Shown: one piece after another, positions 7,990 to 17,815 of the stretch | How the letters are laid out: every line of letters starts with the position of its first letter | Position numbering within the stretch: the first letter of the stretch is position 1 | NCBI RefSeq assembly: GCF_003435375.1 | Contig: NZ_QWGL01000001.1 | Coordinates: 62,001-126,000 of the forward strand | Source: Clostridium sp. AM34-11AC | Lineage (GTDB): Bacteria > Bacillota > Clostridia > Lachnospirales > Lachnospiraceae | DNA length: 64,000 bases | Direction of reading: 5' to 3' | Translations under genes and position numbers: made by a program | Notes under the pieces: generated by a model | Seen by the model: the letters and a program-made list of their open reading frames with translations, nothing else | Told to the model about the DNA's origin: nothing | The model's database searches: none

Positions 7990-9192
7990 TTATCTATTTT
8001 CTTCCTTCTCCGCGCTTCTCACCGTATTCACCATATACCGGATGACTTCCACCGGGTAATCTCCGACCGCAGTCTCCCCTGTCACCATGATTGAAGCAGC
8101 GCCATCCATCACAGCATGGAAGATATCATTTACCTCCGCACGGGTCGGGACAGGGCTGCGCTCCATGGAGGCCAGCATCTGGGTCACTACCATGAACGGC
8201 TTTCCCGCCGCCCGGCACTTCTCGGAGATCTGGCGCTGGACACCCGGAAGGTCCCAGAGATGAACGGCATTTCCAAGGTCACCCCTGGCGATCACGATCT
8301 CATCCGCCGCCGGAAGAAGTTTCTCCAGTTTCCGGACGCCATCCATGTTTTCGATCTTCGCGAAGAGCCTGATATCCTCCGCTCCCGCCTCCCGAAGCAC
8401 CTCTTTTACGCGCTCCAAATCACTGTGATCTCTCACAAATGGCTGCATGACACCGGTCACGCCCATCTCGTTTGCGATCTTAATGTTTGCAAGGTCAGAA
8501 TTTGTCAGCGTCGGCGGATAGATCTTCGCGCCCGGAAGAGCCGCACTCTTTCTGCTCTTTAGGAGACCGCCCCAGAGGACCTTTGCGAAATAACGCTTTT
8601 CCTGAGTGTTTTCTCCACCATTCTCGGTCACATTTTCCGCTTTTTCCACAATTTTTAAATGGATCTTCCCATCGTCCAGAAGAACTTCCTGACCCGGAAT
8701 CAGGTATGGGAAGGTGAGTTCCGGCAGCATGATCTTCGCATACTCTCCAGGTGCTTTCACATGGTCACGTTTATTTTGGGACCGATCAGCGTTTCCAGAA
8801 CCTTTTCCAAATGTATTTTTCTCAGCTGGTATTTTCTCGATATCTTTATTTTCAGATTTCTGTGCGATTTCTTTTCTATCTGCCCCACTTACTGAGGAAT
8901 CCTTCACTTTTTCTGGGATTCCGCATATCTCTACAATGTCCCCATTCTTCAACGAAACAGGCTCAGAGATGGTTCCAGTTCGCAGTTCCGGTCCCTGAAG
9001 GTCCACGAGAAGCTGCGGTTTTACCCCGCATTTTTCTGCTGCGCGCTTCATCTTTCCAATCAGATCCCCTGACTCTGCGAGCGTAACATGGGACAGGTTC
9101 AGCCGCATTCCTGTCATTCCCAGTGAAAACATCTCCGCCAGCACCTTCTCGCTTGCGCACGCCGGTCCCAGCGTTCCGTATATATTCACCAT
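7990..9192 (-). CDS. Pyruvate-kinase-like protein lacking the C-terminal domain, with an unusual insert
   Basis: A 400-residue protein with the pyruvate kinase barrel. Family features: TLGPAC at the N-terminus, RLNLSH (residues 30-35), a conserved Lys/Glu region LFAKIENMDG, the metal/substrate motif IVIARGDLGN, MVVTQMLASM, and TGETAVGDYPVEV near the end. The allosteric C-terminal domain of typical enzymes (about 470 residues) is missing. A lysine- and glutamate-rich insert of about 50 residues (near residues 95-145) interrupts the region that would be the B-domain lid. The first-strand Lys of classical enzymes (TKIVxTxGP) is replaced. The ATG is preceded by AGGAGGACG. It may be a degenerate paralogue or use another phospho-substrate. 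No neighbour clarifies its role. Confidence 0.8.
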   Translation of the reverse strand: MVNIYGTLGPACASEKVLAEMFSLGMTGMRLNLSHVTLAESGDLIGKMKRAAEKCGVKPQLLVDLQGPELRTGTISEPVSLKNGDIVEICGIPEKVKDSSVSGADRKEIAQKSENKDIEKIPAEKNTFGKGSGNADRSQNKRDHVKAPGEYAKIMLPELTFPYLIPGQEVLLDDGKIHLKIVEKAENVTENGGENTQEKRYFAKVLWGGLLKSRKSAALPGAKIYPPTLTNSDLANIKIANEMGVTGVMQPFVRDHSDLERVKEVLREAGAEDIRLFAKIENMDGVRKLEKLLPAADEIVIARGDLGNAVHLWDLPGVQRQISEKCRAAGKPFMVVTQMLASMERSPVPTRAEVNDIFHAVMDGAASIMVTGETAVGDYPVEVIRYMVNTVRSAEKEENR

Positions 9193-9422
9193 CTAAACGT
9201 CCTCCTGATCCTTATTCTTCCTCAAGCATATCATAAGGCGGCGGGATTGTCATCCAGTTTCCCGGCGGGAAGAACTTTTCCCGACTTTCCTGGCTACAGA
9301 ACCTGCCACCGGCAGCTTTTTCCAGATGCATGGCAATATAAAAGGTGCGCCAGACCTTTTTTCTCTGTCCGCCACACCTTCTTTTATCGAAGATCCCATT
9401 CTTTATTTATCTTTCAAAAACC

Positions 9423-9635
9423 TTAAACCTGGATTCTATCCGCAACTTCACATCCGATCGCGACTCTGCACATGTCATTTCCAATGATCATCCAGTCATT
9501 GTTCCGTAGGATCACATCGATCGGGTTTCCCTCGCAGAAATCGTGGCGATGAAGAAAATCCATCACCTTCTGGTTTCCGAGCATCCACTTAATTGTATAA
9601 CGTTCCCCTGATTTTGCCGTTGATAAAGCCTGCAT
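9423..9635 (-). CDS. FeoA-domain small protein
   Basis: A 70-residue protein with the SH3-like pattern of FeoA: GERYTIKWMLGN, a short helix ending FCEGNPIDVI, a turn around NNDWMIIGND, and a C-terminal strand RVAIGCEVADRIQV. FeoA proteins assist the FeoB ferrous iron transporter at the membrane. No feoB is in the window, so this is a stand-alone copy. A candidate promoter (TTGACT at 9753-9758, TATTCT at 9729-9734, 18-bp spacer, minus strand) lies upstream. The assignment rests on fold-like pattern recognition. Confidence 0.65.
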   Translation of the reverse strand: MQALSTAKSGERYTIKWMLGNQKVMDFLHRHDFCEGNPIDVILRNNDWMIIGNDMCRVAIGCEVADRIQV

Positions 9636-9851
9636 AATAACGCCCCCTGATCCTATGCTTTACAATTGTTTTATCGGATATTATCTGTAAATTTATATGA
9701 ATTTATTCATTTTGTATCTTCTTTTTATAGAATACTCCTCAAACTATTGGTTAGTCAAGCGTAAAATCAGTTAGGTGCATGTAATCTTTTCGTCTACGGC
9801 AAAATCACAAATTCGGTACTGCTAACATAGCATATATTATTTTTGTAACAG
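9636..9851. other. Intergenic region between FeoA-like gene and tuf terminator
   Basis: This AT-rich stretch holds the leader and candidate promoter of the FeoA-like gene on the minus strand. No small gene or repeat is evident. Confidence 0.5.
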
Positions 9852-9879
9852 AAAAACCCGCAGAACAAAGTTCTGCGGG
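9852..9879 (-). terminator. Terminator of tuf
   Basis: A 10-bp GC-rich stem, CCCGCAGAAC-AAA-GTTCTGCGGG (9857-9879), is followed on the minus strand by TTTTT. It lies 85 bases after the tuf stop. Confidence 0.9.
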
Positions 9880-9963
9880 CATCTTGCGCTTGGACACAAA
9901 TATCTCACGGAGATACTATATTTATTTTTTCGGTGCAAAGCACCTCGGTATTAGATTCGTTGA

Positions 9964-11157
9964 TTACTCGATGATTGTAGCAACTCTACCGGAACCAACA
10001 GTTCTGCCGCCCTCACGGATAGCGAAACGAAGACCCTGCTCCATAGCTACCGGATGGATAAGCTCGATTGTCATCTCAACGTTGTCGCCCGGCATGCACA
10101 TCTCTGTACCTTCCGGAAGCTCGCAAACGCCTGTAACGTCTGTTGTTCTGAAGTAGAACTGCGGACGATAGTTGTTGAAGAACGGTGTATGACGGCCGCC
10201 CTCGTCTTTAGTAAGAACGTAAACCTGAGCTGTGAATTTCTTGTGGCACTTTACAGAACCCGGTTTAACAAGGCACTGTCCTCTCTGGATTTCAGTTCTC
10301 TGAACACCACGAAGAAGAGCACCGATGTTATCACCAGCCTGAGCCTGATCAAGAAGTTTACGGAACATCTCGATACCAGTTACAACTGTCTTACGAGTCT
10401 CCTCGTGGATACCAACGATCTCAACCTCATCGTTGAGTTTAAGAGTACCACGCTCTACACGGCCTGTAGCAACTGTACCACGACCTGTGATTGTGAATAC
10501 ATCCTCGATCGGCATAAGGAACGGCTTATCTGTGTCACGAACCGGGTCCGGAATGTAGCTGTCAACAGCGTCCATAAGCTCCATAACCTTGTCGCCCCAC
10601 TCGCCCATCGGATCCTCAAGAGCCTTAAGAGCAGAACCCTGGATGATCGGAGTGTCGTCGCCCGGGAACTCATACTCGTTAAGAAGATCTCTGATCTCCA
10701 TCTCTACGAGCTCAAGAAGCTCCGGATCGTCAACCATATCGCACTTGTTCATGAATACTACGATGTACGGTACGCCTACCTGACGGGAAAGCAGGATGTG
10801 CTCTCTTGTCTGAGCCATAACACCATCAGTAGCAGCTACAACGAGGATAGCACCATCCATCTGAGCAGCACCAGTGATCATGTTCTTTACATAGTCAGCA
10901 TGGCCTGGGCAGTCAACGTGTGCATAGTGTCTCTTCTCTGTCTCGTACTCAACGTGTGCAGTAGAGATAGTGATTCCACGCTCTCTCTCTTCCGGAGCTT
11001 TATCGATGTTCTCGAAATCTGTAGCTGTATTACCTGCAACTCTTGCTGCAAGAACTTTTGTGATTGCTGCTGTTAATGTTGTTTTACCATGGTCAACGTG
11101 TCCAATGGTACCAATGTTACAATGCGGTTTGGTTCTGTCAAACTTAGCTTTTGCCAT
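9964..11157 (-). CDS. tuf: Elongation factor Tu
   Basis: A 397-residue EF-Tu, which carries aminoacyl-tRNA to the ribosome as a GTP complex. G-motifs are intact: [10 protein letters not shown] (G1), the effector region [23 protein letters not shown] (G3) and NKCDMVDD (G4). Domains 2 and 3 follow, with [13 protein letters not shown] and the C-terminal [12 protein letters not shown]. It is the last gene of the rpsL-rpsG-fusA-tuf cluster, 140 bp after fusA, and has its own consensus promoter in that gap. The ribosome site is AGGAGG. Length and sequence are normal. Confidence 0.99.
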   Translation of the reverse strand: MAKAKFDRTKPHCNIGTIGHVDHGKTTLTAAITKVLAARVAGNTATDFENIDKAPEERERGITISTAHVEYETEKRHYAHVDCPGHADYVKNMITGAAQMDGAILVVAATDGVMAQTREHILLSRQVGVPYIVVFMNKCDMVDDPELLELVEMEIRDLLNEYEFPGDDTPIIQGSALKALEDPMGEWGDKVMELMDAVDSYIPDPVRDTDKPFLMPIEDVFTITGRGTVATGRVERGTLKLNDEVEIVGIHEETRKTVVTGIEMFRKLLDQAQAGDNIGALLRGVQRTEIQRGQCLVKPGSVKCHKKFTAQVYVLTKDEGGRHTPFFNNYRPQFYFRTTDVTGVCELPEGTEMCMPGDNVEMTIELIHPVAMEQGLRFAIREGGRTVGSGRVATIIE

Positions 11158-11220
11158 TTTAAAACGTCCTCCTTAATTTTGCGCCCATTGGGCTATCATA
11201 TTTAACTTAGGCTGAATACT

Positions 11221-11249
11221 ATTATATTCTATTCGAAAAATTTTTTCAA
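11221..11249 (-). promoter_or_regulatory. Promoter of tuf
   Basis: On the minus strand TTGAAA (11244-11249) and TATAAT (11221-11226) are separated by 17 bp, in the fusA-tuf gap. This allows tuf to be transcribed independently of the upstream ribosomal genes. Confidence 0.75.
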
Positions 11250-11297
11250 GCCTATTCTTGCTATATGCAAGAGGAAACCGGAAATAATCCCGTGGGA

Positions 11298-13424
11298 TTA
11301 TTTCGCAGCGCCCTTTCTCTCAGCGATGATCTTCTCCTGAACGCTCTTCGGTACCTGCTCGTATTTCTCGAAGAACATGGAGTAGTTACCACGACCCTGT
11401 GTTCTGGAACGAAGGTCTGTGGAGTAGCCGAACATCTCAGCAAGCGGAACATATGCTTTAACCATCTTGCCGCCGCCGATATCTTCCATACCCTCGATAC
11501 GTCCACGACGTGCGTTAACGTCACCGATAACGTCGCCCATGTACTCCTCAGGCATTGTAACCTCTACCTTCATGATCGGCTCAAGAAGTACCGGGTTACC
11601 TTTCGCCATAGCATCCTTGAATGCCATGGAACCAGCGATGTGGAATGCCATCTCGGAAGAGTCGACCTCATGGTAAGATCCATCATATACATCTGCAGCT
11701 ACGCCGAGTACCGGGAATCCGCCAAGGATACCGGCCTTTGTAGCCTCTTCGATACCTTCGCCGACAGCCGGAATGTATTCCTTCGGAATAGCACCGCCGA
11801 CAACGGAAGAAGTGAACTTGAATGTTTCTTCGCCGTTCGGATCCATCGGTGTGAAGTGTACTTTACAGTGACCGTACTGTCCACGACCACCAGACTGCTT
11901 CGCGTACTTGCTGTCTACGTCAACAGCCTTAGTCATTGTCTCTTTATAAGCAACCTGCGGAGCACCAACGTTAGCCTCTACCTTGAATTCACGAAGGAGA
12001 CGGTCAACGATGATTTCCAGATGCAGCTCACCCATACCGGAGATGATGGTCTGGCCTGTTTCTGTATCAGTATGAACACGGAATGTCGGGTCCTCTTCAG
12101 CAAGCTTTGCAAGAGCCTCGCCCATCTTATCCTGTCCGGCTTTTGTCTTCGGCTCGATTGCGATATCGATAACCGGCTCCGGGAATACCATGGACTCAAG
12201 GATTACCGGATGCTGCTCGTCACAAATTGTATCACCAGTTGTTGTGGACTTGAATCCAACTGCAGCGGCGATATCACCGGAGTAAACCTTGTCAAGCTCG
12301 TGTCTCTTGTTCGCATGCATCTGAAGGATACGGCCAACACGCTCTTTTTTATCTTTTGTTGCGTTTAATACGTAGGAACCGGAGTTCATTGTTCCGGAGT
12401 AAACACGGAAGAATGCAAGTTTACCTACGAACGGGTCTGTCATGATCTTGAATGCAAGTGCGGAGAACGGCTCATCATCGGAAGAATGACGAACTACTTC
12501 GTTGCCCTCAAGGTCAACGCCCTTGATCGGCGGGATGTCAAGCGGAGACGGCATGTACTCGATGATCGCATCAAGGAGCTTCTGTACGCCTTTGTTTCTG
12601 TATGCTGTACCGCAGCATACCGGAATTGCCTGACACTCGCAGGTTGCTTTACGAAGAACCTTCTTCATCGCATCAACGGTCGGCTCCTCACCCTCAAGAT
12701 ACTGCATCATGAGGTCATCATCGAGCTCGCAGATCTTCTCAACGAGTTCGCTGTGGTAAAGCTCTGCATCATCTGCCATATCTTCCGGAATGTCTGTTAC
12801 GGAGATATCATCGCCCTTATCATCATTGTAGATGTAAGCCTTCATCTCGAAGAGGTCGATGATTCCCTTGAACTCGTCTTCCTTACCGATCGGGAGCTGG
12901 ATGCAGATCGCGTTCTTGCCAAGTCTTGTACGGATCTGATCTACACAGCCGTAGAAGTTTGCACCAAGGATATCCATCTTGTTGATGAATGCCATTCTCG
13001 GTACGTTGTAGGTATCAGCCTGACGCCATACGTTCTCGGACTGCGGCTCTACACCACCCTTTGCACAGAAAACGCCAACAGCGCCATCAAGTACACGGAG
13101 GGAACGCTCAACCTCAACAGTGAAGTCTACGTGGCCTGGTGTATCGATGATGTTGATACGGTGCTCAAGTGCGCCAGCCTTCGGCTTTGTCTTTTCCTGA
13201 AGTGTCCAGTGACAAGTCGTAGCTGCGGATGTGATCGTGATACCTCTCTCCTGCTCCTGCTCCATCCAGTCCATGGTAGCTGTACCTTCGTGAGTATCAC
13301 CGATCTTATAGTTAATACCAGTATAATAAAGGATACGCTCTGTCGTTGTTGTCTTACCAGCATCGATATGAGCCATGATTCCGATATTTCTGGTTCTCTC
13401 TAACGGATATTCTCTTCCAGCCAA
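11298..13424 (-). CDS. fusA: Elongation factor G
   Basis: A 708-residue EF-G, the GTPase that drives translocation and, with RRF, ribosome recycling. G1 is [15 protein letters not shown], with [32 protein letters not shown] and NKMDILGA following. Domains II-V continue to the C-terminal [13 protein letters not shown]. Length is normal for bacterial EF-G. It starts 15 bp after rpsG and is cotranscribed with it. A hairpin AAATAATCCC/GGGATTATTT sits over the stop codon (11280-11301) but has no T run, so it is more likely a processing or attenuation element than a full terminator. Confidence 0.99.
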   Translation of the reverse strand: MAGREYPLERTRNIGIMAHIDAGKTTTTERILYYTGINYKIGDTHEGTATMDWMEQEQERGITITSAATTCHWTLQEKTKPKAGALEHRINIIDTPGHVDFTVEVERSLRVLDGAVGVFCAKGGVEPQSENVWRQADTYNVPRMAFINKMDILGANFYGCVDQIRTRLGKNAICIQLPIGKEDEFKGIIDLFEMKAYIYNDDKGDDISVTDIPEDMADDAELYHSELVEKICELDDDLMMQYLEGEEPTVDAMKKVLRKATCECQAIPVCCGTAYRNKGVQKLLDAIIEYMPSPLDIPPIKGVDLEGNEVVRHSSDDEPFSALAFKIMTDPFVGKLAFFRVYSGTMNSGSYVLNATKDKKERVGRILQMHANKRHELDKVYSGDIAAAVGFKSTTTGDTICDEQHPVILESMVFPEPVIDIAIEPKTKAGQDKMGEALAKLAEEDPTFRVHTDTETGQTIISGMGELHLEIIVDRLLREFKVEANVGAPQVAYKETMTKAVDVDSKYAKQSGGRGQYGHCKVHFTPMDPNGEETFKFTSSVVGGAIPKEYIPAVGEGIEEATKAGILGGFPVLGVAADVYDGSYHEVDSSEMAFHIAGSMAFKDAMAKGNPVLLEPIMKVEVTMPEEYMGDVIGDVNARRGRIEGMEDIGGGKMVKAYVPLAEMFGYSTDLRSRTQGRGNYSMFFEKYEQVPKSVQEKIIAERKGAAK

Positions 13425-13439
13425 GGATTTTTCCTCCTA

Positions 13440-13910
13440 TTAGAATCTGTAGTGAGCAAATGCCTTGTTAGCCTCAGCCATCTTATGCATTTCCTCTTTC
13501 TTCTTTACAGATGCGCCAGTGTTGTTAGCTGCATCCATAATCTCGTTTGCAAGTCTCTCTACCTGGGTCTTCTCGCTTCTCTTACGGGAATAGAGAGTGA
13601 TCCAGCGAAGGCCTAATGCCTGTCTTCTCTCCGGCTTAACCTCGATCGGTACCTGGTATGTTGCACCACCGATACGTTTTGCCTTAACTTCGAGAACCGG
13701 CATGATGTTGTTCATAGCCTCTTCAAATACTTCTACAGCGTCCTTACCGGTCTTTTCAGCGACCTCTTCGAAAGCGCCGTAAACAATTTTCTGAGCAACG
13801 CCCCTCTTACCATCAAGCATGATGTTGTTGATCAGCTTGGTTACAACTTTGTTGCTGTAAAGCGGGTCTGCTAATACGTCTCTTTTCTGAGTATGTCCTT
13901 TACGTGGCAC
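13440..13910 (-). CDS. rpsG: 30S ribosomal protein S7
   Basis: A 156-residue S7, the primary 16S rRNA binder of the small-subunit head. The N-terminus [17 protein letters not shown], the [11 protein letters not shown] region ([12 protein letters not shown]) and the C-terminal [15 protein letters not shown] are canonical. The start is the GTG at 13908-13910, preceded by AAGGAGGGA; the longer frame to 13955 adds residues absent from S7 proteins. It lies between rpsL and fusA. Confidence 0.98.
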   Translation of the reverse strand: MPRKGHTQKRDVLADPLYSNKVVTKLINNIMLDGKRGVAQKIVYGAFEEVAEKTGKDAVEVFEEAMNNIMPVLEVKAKRIGGATYQVPIEVKPERRQALGLRWITLYSRKRSEKTQVERLANEIMDAANNTGASVKKKEEMHKMAEANKAFAHYRF

Positions 13911-14166
13911 GTTACTTCCCTCCTTAATTATAAAAATTATATCATCGGTACTCACATGTTTCCATAAAATGTGTTCGCGCGCGGTTTTCTATCTATCTCC
14001 TGCAACCACAGGTCAAATACCACCGGCACTAATATGCGTTGTACGCATTCACTTTATTCCTGTTAGTGATCCCTATGCGGTTGTTCAAGTTTCTATCGAC
14101 CGCCACTTAAGACGGGAAACTCGAACTCCGCTTCGCTACGTTTGAGTAGCAATAATTGCTTCGCAA
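13911..14166. other. rpsL-rpsG spacer, unusually long
   Basis: The spacer between rpsL and rpsG is 256 bp, much longer than the few tens of bases usual in this operon. It contains a hairpin right after the rpsL stop (AATAATTGC-TTC-GCAATTATT read on the plus strand, 14151-14171) and several smaller inverted repeats such as ATGCG-N-CGCAT. No open frame is convincing. It may carry autoregulatory or processing structure, or the remains of an insertion. Confidence 0.45.
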
Positions 14167-14586
14167 TTATTTTTTATCTTTCGGTCTCTTTGCGCCGTAC
14201 TTGGAGCGAGCCTGTCTTCTGTTGGCAACGCCTGCAGTATCAAGAGTACCTCTGATGATGTGGTATCTGGTACCCGGAAGGTCCTTAACACGACCACCAC
14301 GGATCAGAACAACGGAGTGCTCCTGAAGGTTATGTCCCTCACCCGGGATATAGCTTGTTACTTCAATACCGTTGGAAAGACGTACTCTGGCAATCTTTCT
14401 AAGAGCGGAGTTCGGCTTCTTAGGAGTTGCAGTCTTAACAGCTGTGCACACACCTCTCTTCTGCGGAGCAGATGTATCTGTGGCTTTCTTATGAAGGGAA
14501 TTGTATCCTTTCTGGAGTGCCGGAGCTGTAGATTTCTTTACAGATGTCTCTCTACCTTTTCTTACTAACTGGTTAAATGTTGGCAT
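14167..14586 (-). CDS. rpsL: 30S ribosomal protein S12
   Basis: A 139-residue S12, which sits at the decoding centre. The start at 14586 gives the canonical [12 protein letters not shown]; the GTG at 14595 is part of the AGGAGGTG ribosome site. The decoding-loop motifs [11 protein letters not shown] and [13 protein letters not shown] carry lysines at the two classic streptomycin-resistance positions, so the allele looks wild type. It is first in the rpsL-rpsG-fusA-tuf cluster, under a near-perfect promoter at 14678-14706. Confidence 0.98.
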   Translation of the reverse strand: MPTFNQLVRKGRETSVKKSTAPALQKGYNSLHKKATDTSAPQKRGVCTAVKTATPKKPNSALRKIARVRLSNGIEVTSYIPGEGHNLQEHSVVLIRGGRVKDLPGTRYHIIRGTLDTAGVANRRQARSKYGAKRPKDKK

Positions 14587-14677
14587 TCTTTTCACCTCCT
14601 GTGATATTGACTGTTGGTTGCTGCTTATCAGCCTTTATGCGCACAAAAAACGGGACGTACCCGATGCACGCCCCATT

Positions 14678-14706
14678 ATTATATACAGAGTTTTTCTGCA
14701 TGTCAA
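14678..14706 (-). promoter_or_regulatory. Consensus promoter of the rpsL-rpsG-fusA-tuf cluster
   Basis: On the minus strand TTGACA (14701-14706) and TATAAT (14678-14683) are separated by exactly 17 bp. The start of transcription would fall near 14671, leaving a leader of about 85 nt. The cluster is therefore transcribed independently of rpoBC. Confidence 0.88.
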
Positions 14707-14830
14707 GGAGAAACCTTAAATTTTCTTTGAAAATACGGCGTTTTTCGACTATGACACGCCTGGGTGAGTTGTCTCAAATTCTTCTCTTGTGATTTTGACA
14801 GGTTTGGCCTGTTTTTCTCCTTCCGGGAGA

Positions 14831-15235
14831 CTACTCTCCAAGACAGAACATGTCCACGGTCACATCGGCGAGAAGATTTCCCTTTTCATCCGTCACTTCG
14901 CTGCGTACGATGGTGATGGATCTGCCGCGGCGGATCAGGATGCCTTTTGCATAGACCGTTCCTTCCGATACGTTCCGGATAAAGTTTATATGGGCGCTCT
15001 GGGTCACATATTTTCTTCCGTCGGCTCTGGCCGTGAGGCCTGTTACCACATCTGCCAGAGCATAGAGCATTCCGCCATGGACCATGCCCATCAGGTTTGT
15101 CACGCCGTGAGTGATCTTCATACTGATCTCACTGCATTCCGGGGAGATCTTTTCAATCTTCATATTGGTATATCCCATAAATGGATTGTGTTTTACATAC
15201 TCGTCCGGGTCGAGGACGTTCCATGTTTCTTTCAT
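14831..15235 (-). CDS. PaaI-family hotdog thioesterase
   Basis: A 134-residue hotdog-fold thioesterase of the PaaI/4HBT group, expected to hydrolyse an acyl-CoA in the cytoplasm. The conserved MVHGGMLYALADVVTGL (near residues 50-66) carries the HGG-x-x-x-x-x-x-D catalytic region. YVTQSAHINFIRN and the terminal strands complete the fold. The start at 15235 is chosen for the AGAAGGAGG site; the frame upstream is an old insertion-element fragment. A paralogue with the same architecture lies at 50136-50552. The substrate is unknown. Confidence 0.88.
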   Translation of the reverse strand: MKETWNVLDPDEYVKHNPFMGYTNMKIEKISPECSEISMKITHGVTNLMGMVHGGMLYALADVVTGLTARADGRKYVTQSAHINFIRNVSEGTVYAKGILIRRGRSITIVRSEVTDEKGNLLADVTVDMFCLGE

Positions 15236-15266
15236 GACTTTTTCCTCCTTCTGCGTTCCGGCAGTG

Positions 15267-15337
15267 TCAATAATCCCATCGCACAGCCGGTCCGGAATAG
15301 ATTTTTGCCCGCAACTGCAAAGGTACTGAACTGTTAC
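15267..15337 (-). repeat. Fragment of a family A insertion element
   Basis: Read on the minus strand, this begins GTAACAGTTCAGTACC and continues through the GCAAAAATC...GGCTGTGC...GATGGGATTATTG hairpin region of family A (see 33657-33789). The right half is missing. It lies just upstream of the thioesterase ribosome site. Confidence 0.6.
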
Positions 15338-15523
15338 AAGCACTGTATATTTTCAGACAGGATTTTACCATACCGGAAATTTTCATGCAAGACCCCCGAT
15401 GCGATTTAGTCCACATCCGATACACATTCTGGAACGATACCGCTCCCGGGCTGAACCGTTACAAATCTCTTTCGATCCTGAGGGAGACCGCATCTGCGGT
15501 CTCCTCTTTTAATCTATCCTTCG

Positions 15524-16327
15524 TTAGGGATTGGGTGCCAGAAGTCCAGCCGTTCTCAGATTTGCAAGTAATTCATTAAACTGATTCACCACGTTCTCCG
15601 AGTCTGTGGCATTTGCCACCGGAGCGGCCGCTGTCACTGTCCCTGCGGGACCTGTCGGACCGGTTGGCCCCTGTGGACCCATCGCACCTGTCGCTCCCAC
15701 TGCTCCTGCCGGACCCATCGGGCCCATCGGACCTGTCGCTCCCACTGCTCCTGCCGGACCTATCGGACCCATCGGACCTGTCGCTCCCACTGCTCCTGCC
15801 GGACCCATCGGGCCCATCGGACCTGTCGCTCCCACTGCTCCTGCCGGACCCATCGGGCCTATCGGGCCTGTCGCTCCCACTGCTCCTGCCGGACCCATCG
15901 GGCCCATCGGACCTGTCGCTCCCGGCGCTCCTGCCGGACCCATCGGGCCCATCGGGCCTGTCGCTCCCGGCGCTCCGTCAAATCCCGGAAACCCCTGTGG
16001 ACCTCTCGGCCCTTCAGGCCCCGGGCATCCCTGAGGGCCTCTCGGACCCTGCGGTCCCCGGCAGCAGCAGGTTCCGTGTCTCCAGCCATATCCCCAGCCG
16101 CTTCCGCAATTTCCGCCACAGCCGCCTCTTCTGTTTCCTCCGCAGCCACAATTTCCACCGCAGCCACCTCTTCCATCTCCGCCACAGCCCTGCGTTCCGT
16201 CCCAGCGGTCTCTTCCATCTCCGCCACAGCAACAGTTCCCATCCCAGTGTCCTCTCTCGTCTCCGCCCCGGCAGCTCTCTGCTCTGCAGTCCTCGTTCTC
16301 CCAGAAATCATATCCACAATTACGCAT
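15524..16327 (-). CDS. Collagen-like glycine-rich surface protein, exosporium BclA-type
   Basis: A 267-residue protein. Residues 1-95 are rich in Gly, Cys, Asp and Arg (repeated CGGDGR / CGGNCG patterns). Residues about 96-230 are an uninterrupted Gly-X-Y collagen region; its core is seven 15-residue repeats close to [16 protein letters not shown] short C-terminal domain follows, ending [18 protein letters not shown]. There is no export signal, as is usual for spore-layer collagen proteins. The many cysteines suggest disulfide cross-linking. The GAT triplets provide threonines of the kind O-glycosylated in BclA proteins. The glycosyltransferase gene 59 bp upstream on the same strand fits. The start at 16327 follows GAAAGGGGA. 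Spore-surface location is inference. Confidence 0.85.
   Translation of the reverse strand: MRNCGYDFWENEDCRAESCRGGDERGHWDGNCCCGGDGRDRWDGTQGCGGDGRGGCGGNCGCGGNRRGGCGGNCGSGWGYGWRHGTCCCRGPQGPRGPQGCPGPEGPRGPQGFPGFDGAPGATGPMGPMGPAGAPGATGPMGPMGPAGAVGATGPIGPMGPAGAVGATGPMGPMGPAGAVGATGPMGPIGPAGAVGATGPMGPMGPAGAVGATGAMGPQGPTGPTGPAGTVTAAAPVANATDSENVVNQFNELLANLRTAGLLAPNP
15680..15985. repeat. 45-bp tandem repeats encoding the collagen region
   Basis: Near-identical 45-bp units (GGACCTGTCGCTCCCACTGC... on the plus strand) are repeated about seven times with synonymous and conservative changes. Copy number is likely to vary between strains by slippage or recombination. Confidence 0.85.
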
Positions 16328-16386
16328 GATCAATTCCCCTTTCAGCATATTTTCCTGGCGGACATCCCATACAGGTTGTTCGCTTA

Positions 16387-17553
16387 CTATAATCTATGCT
16401 GCCCGTCCGAAACTGCTACTTCTGCGATTTTTTGTCCAAAACTCCGGCTGTCACCTCTCTGTCTCCGTTCAATTTGCTGCGCTTTTCTTTTCTCAAAATA
16501 TTTCCTGTTTAACTGGCATGTCTCCGTCCCCGGCCGGCACCTCTCCGCCAGTTCATTATACCGTTCCGCCGTTTTCCATTCCCCCAGCCTGTCATAGCAG
16601 ACACATATCTGCAGATATGGAACATATCCCCGGCACTCCGGCATCACAAAACCGTCCTCCCCGGTCCACCTTCCGGTCTGAACTGCCTGCCCGTACCAGA
16701 AAATTGCGTCGCGATAGCGCCCGGCCGAAAAGAACCACCATCCGAGATCACAGCAAAGCTCCGGCTTCGGGATCCCCTCAGAAAGTCCGGAAAGCAGAAA
16801 CTTTAGTGCCCGGTCCCGGTCCCCGATCCGGTACATACAGTACGCCCCATGCCTGCAGGCATCCACCCGGTCTTCCCGCCAGCCATCCGGCAGTTCCAGA
16901 TATTCCGAAAATACAGAAACAGCATCCCGATACCTTCTGTGGTAATATAATTCCTTTCCGTAATAATACTGATCCCGCGGAGATAGTTTCCCCTTCTCCC
17001 GGAGCATCTGCTCAAATATCCGAAGATTCCTGTCCGGATCCCCTATCCCCACTTTCCGGTGCTCGATCATGATATCTTCCCGCACTACTTTCCCAAAGGG
17101 TTCCACCGCCTCATGGATGCGCCCTTTCCACACTGCTTTTCCGCACCGTCTTAAAAGGCGTTCTCTATAAAAGAAAAATGACGGTGCGCCATCCCCGTCA
17201 TATCCAACCGCGTATTTCATCATCACTACATCCGGCCGTTCCATATCCAGCCGTCTTTTCAGATCCATCAGTTTTCTCCACTCTTCCTGCCTTATCACAT
17301 CATCTGCATCCAGCCAGAACAGGTAATCCCCCGTTCCCCTGGAAAAAGCAAAATTTCTCGCCGCTGCAAAGTCATCCTTCCATTTAAAATCATAAACCTT
17401 GTCCGTAAAAGAAAATGCGATCTCCTTCGTCCGGTCCGTAGATCCCGTGTCCACAATTATGATCTCATCCGCAAATCCCTGCACGCAGGCCAGGCATCTT
17501 CCGAGGACCTTTTCCTCATTGCGCACGATCATGCATAGGCTGATGGATACCAT
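16387..17553 (-). CDS. Family 2 glycosyltransferase with TPR-like C-terminal part
   Basis: A 388-residue enzyme. The N-terminal GT-A domain covers residues 1-210: [10 protein letters not shown], the nucleotide-sugar region [11 protein letters not shown] and the DXD-type motif FWLDADD near residue 97. The remaining part is helical with repeated Tyr/Arg/Ala patterns ([40 protein letters not shown]) that resemble TPR units. This SunS-like architecture occurs in transferases that modify peptides or proteins. It is directly upstream of the collagen-like gene and probably in one operon, so that protein is the likely acceptor, as with the transferase paired with BclA in other spore-formers. Donor sugar unknown. 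Confidence 0.88.
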   Translation of the reverse strand: MVSISLCMIVRNEEKVLGRCLACVQGFADEIIIVDTGSTDRTKEIAFSFTDKVYDFKWKDDFAAARNFAFSRGTGDYLFWLDADDVIRQEEWRKLMDLKRRLDMERPDVVMMKYAVGYDGDGAPSFFFYRERLLRRCGKAVWKGRIHEAVEPFGKVVREDIMIEHRKVGIGDPDRNLRIFEQMLREKGKLSPRDQYYYGKELYYHRRYRDAVSVFSEYLELPDGWREDRVDACRHGAYCMYRIGDRDRALKFLLSGLSEGIPKPELCCDLGWWFFSAGRYRDAIFWYGQAVQTGRWTGEDGFVMPECRGYVPYLQICVCYDRLGEWKTAERYNELAERCRPGTETCQLNRKYFEKRKAQQIERRQRGDSRSFGQKIAEVAVSDGQHRL

Positions 17554-17815
17554 AATCTCTCCCTCTTTGTCCTGTTTCTTCTATCTTAATATATGAGAGA
17601 TGCTCCAATCTGCTATTCTCCCAGACGCAGTAACGGGCAGATCTCATTACAGTTGAAACTCCATTTCTGCAAAGCCTGCCGCTTCCATCTGTGAACAGGG
17701 ATTTCCTGTGGCACAAAAAGGCGCTGATCTGCCATGACCTCTCAGCCATACGCAAACCAGCGCCCATTTACACTTCACTTTTTAACGAGCCAGACCGGTT
17801 CCGATTCTACTGCCC
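17554..17815. other. Intergenic region, no gene seen
   Basis: A 262-bp stretch between the secreted protein gene and the glycosyltransferase gene, both on the minus strand. It contains a GGCGCTG...CAGCGCC inverted repeat with a long loop (about 17720-17765). That may be the terminator of the upstream gene, but it lacks a clear T run. Confidence 0.4.

Noticed and set aside
11265..12368. Long plus-strand open frames opposite fusA, tuf and rpoC
   Set aside because: These are antisense shadows of highly expressed genes with strongly biased codons. They lack ribosome sites and have Cys/Leu/Ser-rich nonsense composition.
15337..15520. A further full insertion element ending at CTGAACCGTTAC (about 15452-15465)
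   Set aside because: The right-hand motif resembles family A ends, but the intervening sequence does not match the family and no target duplication is visible.
15680..15985. CRISPR-like regular repeats
   Set aside because: The 45-bp periodicity is in frame, codes for collagen triplets and has no spacers.
15606..16034. Plus-strand proline-rich open frame opposite the collagen-like gene
   Set aside because: It is the reverse complement of the Gly-X-Y repeats, which naturally reads as Pro/Gly/Ala repeats. The minus-strand frame has the ribosome site and collagen pattern.
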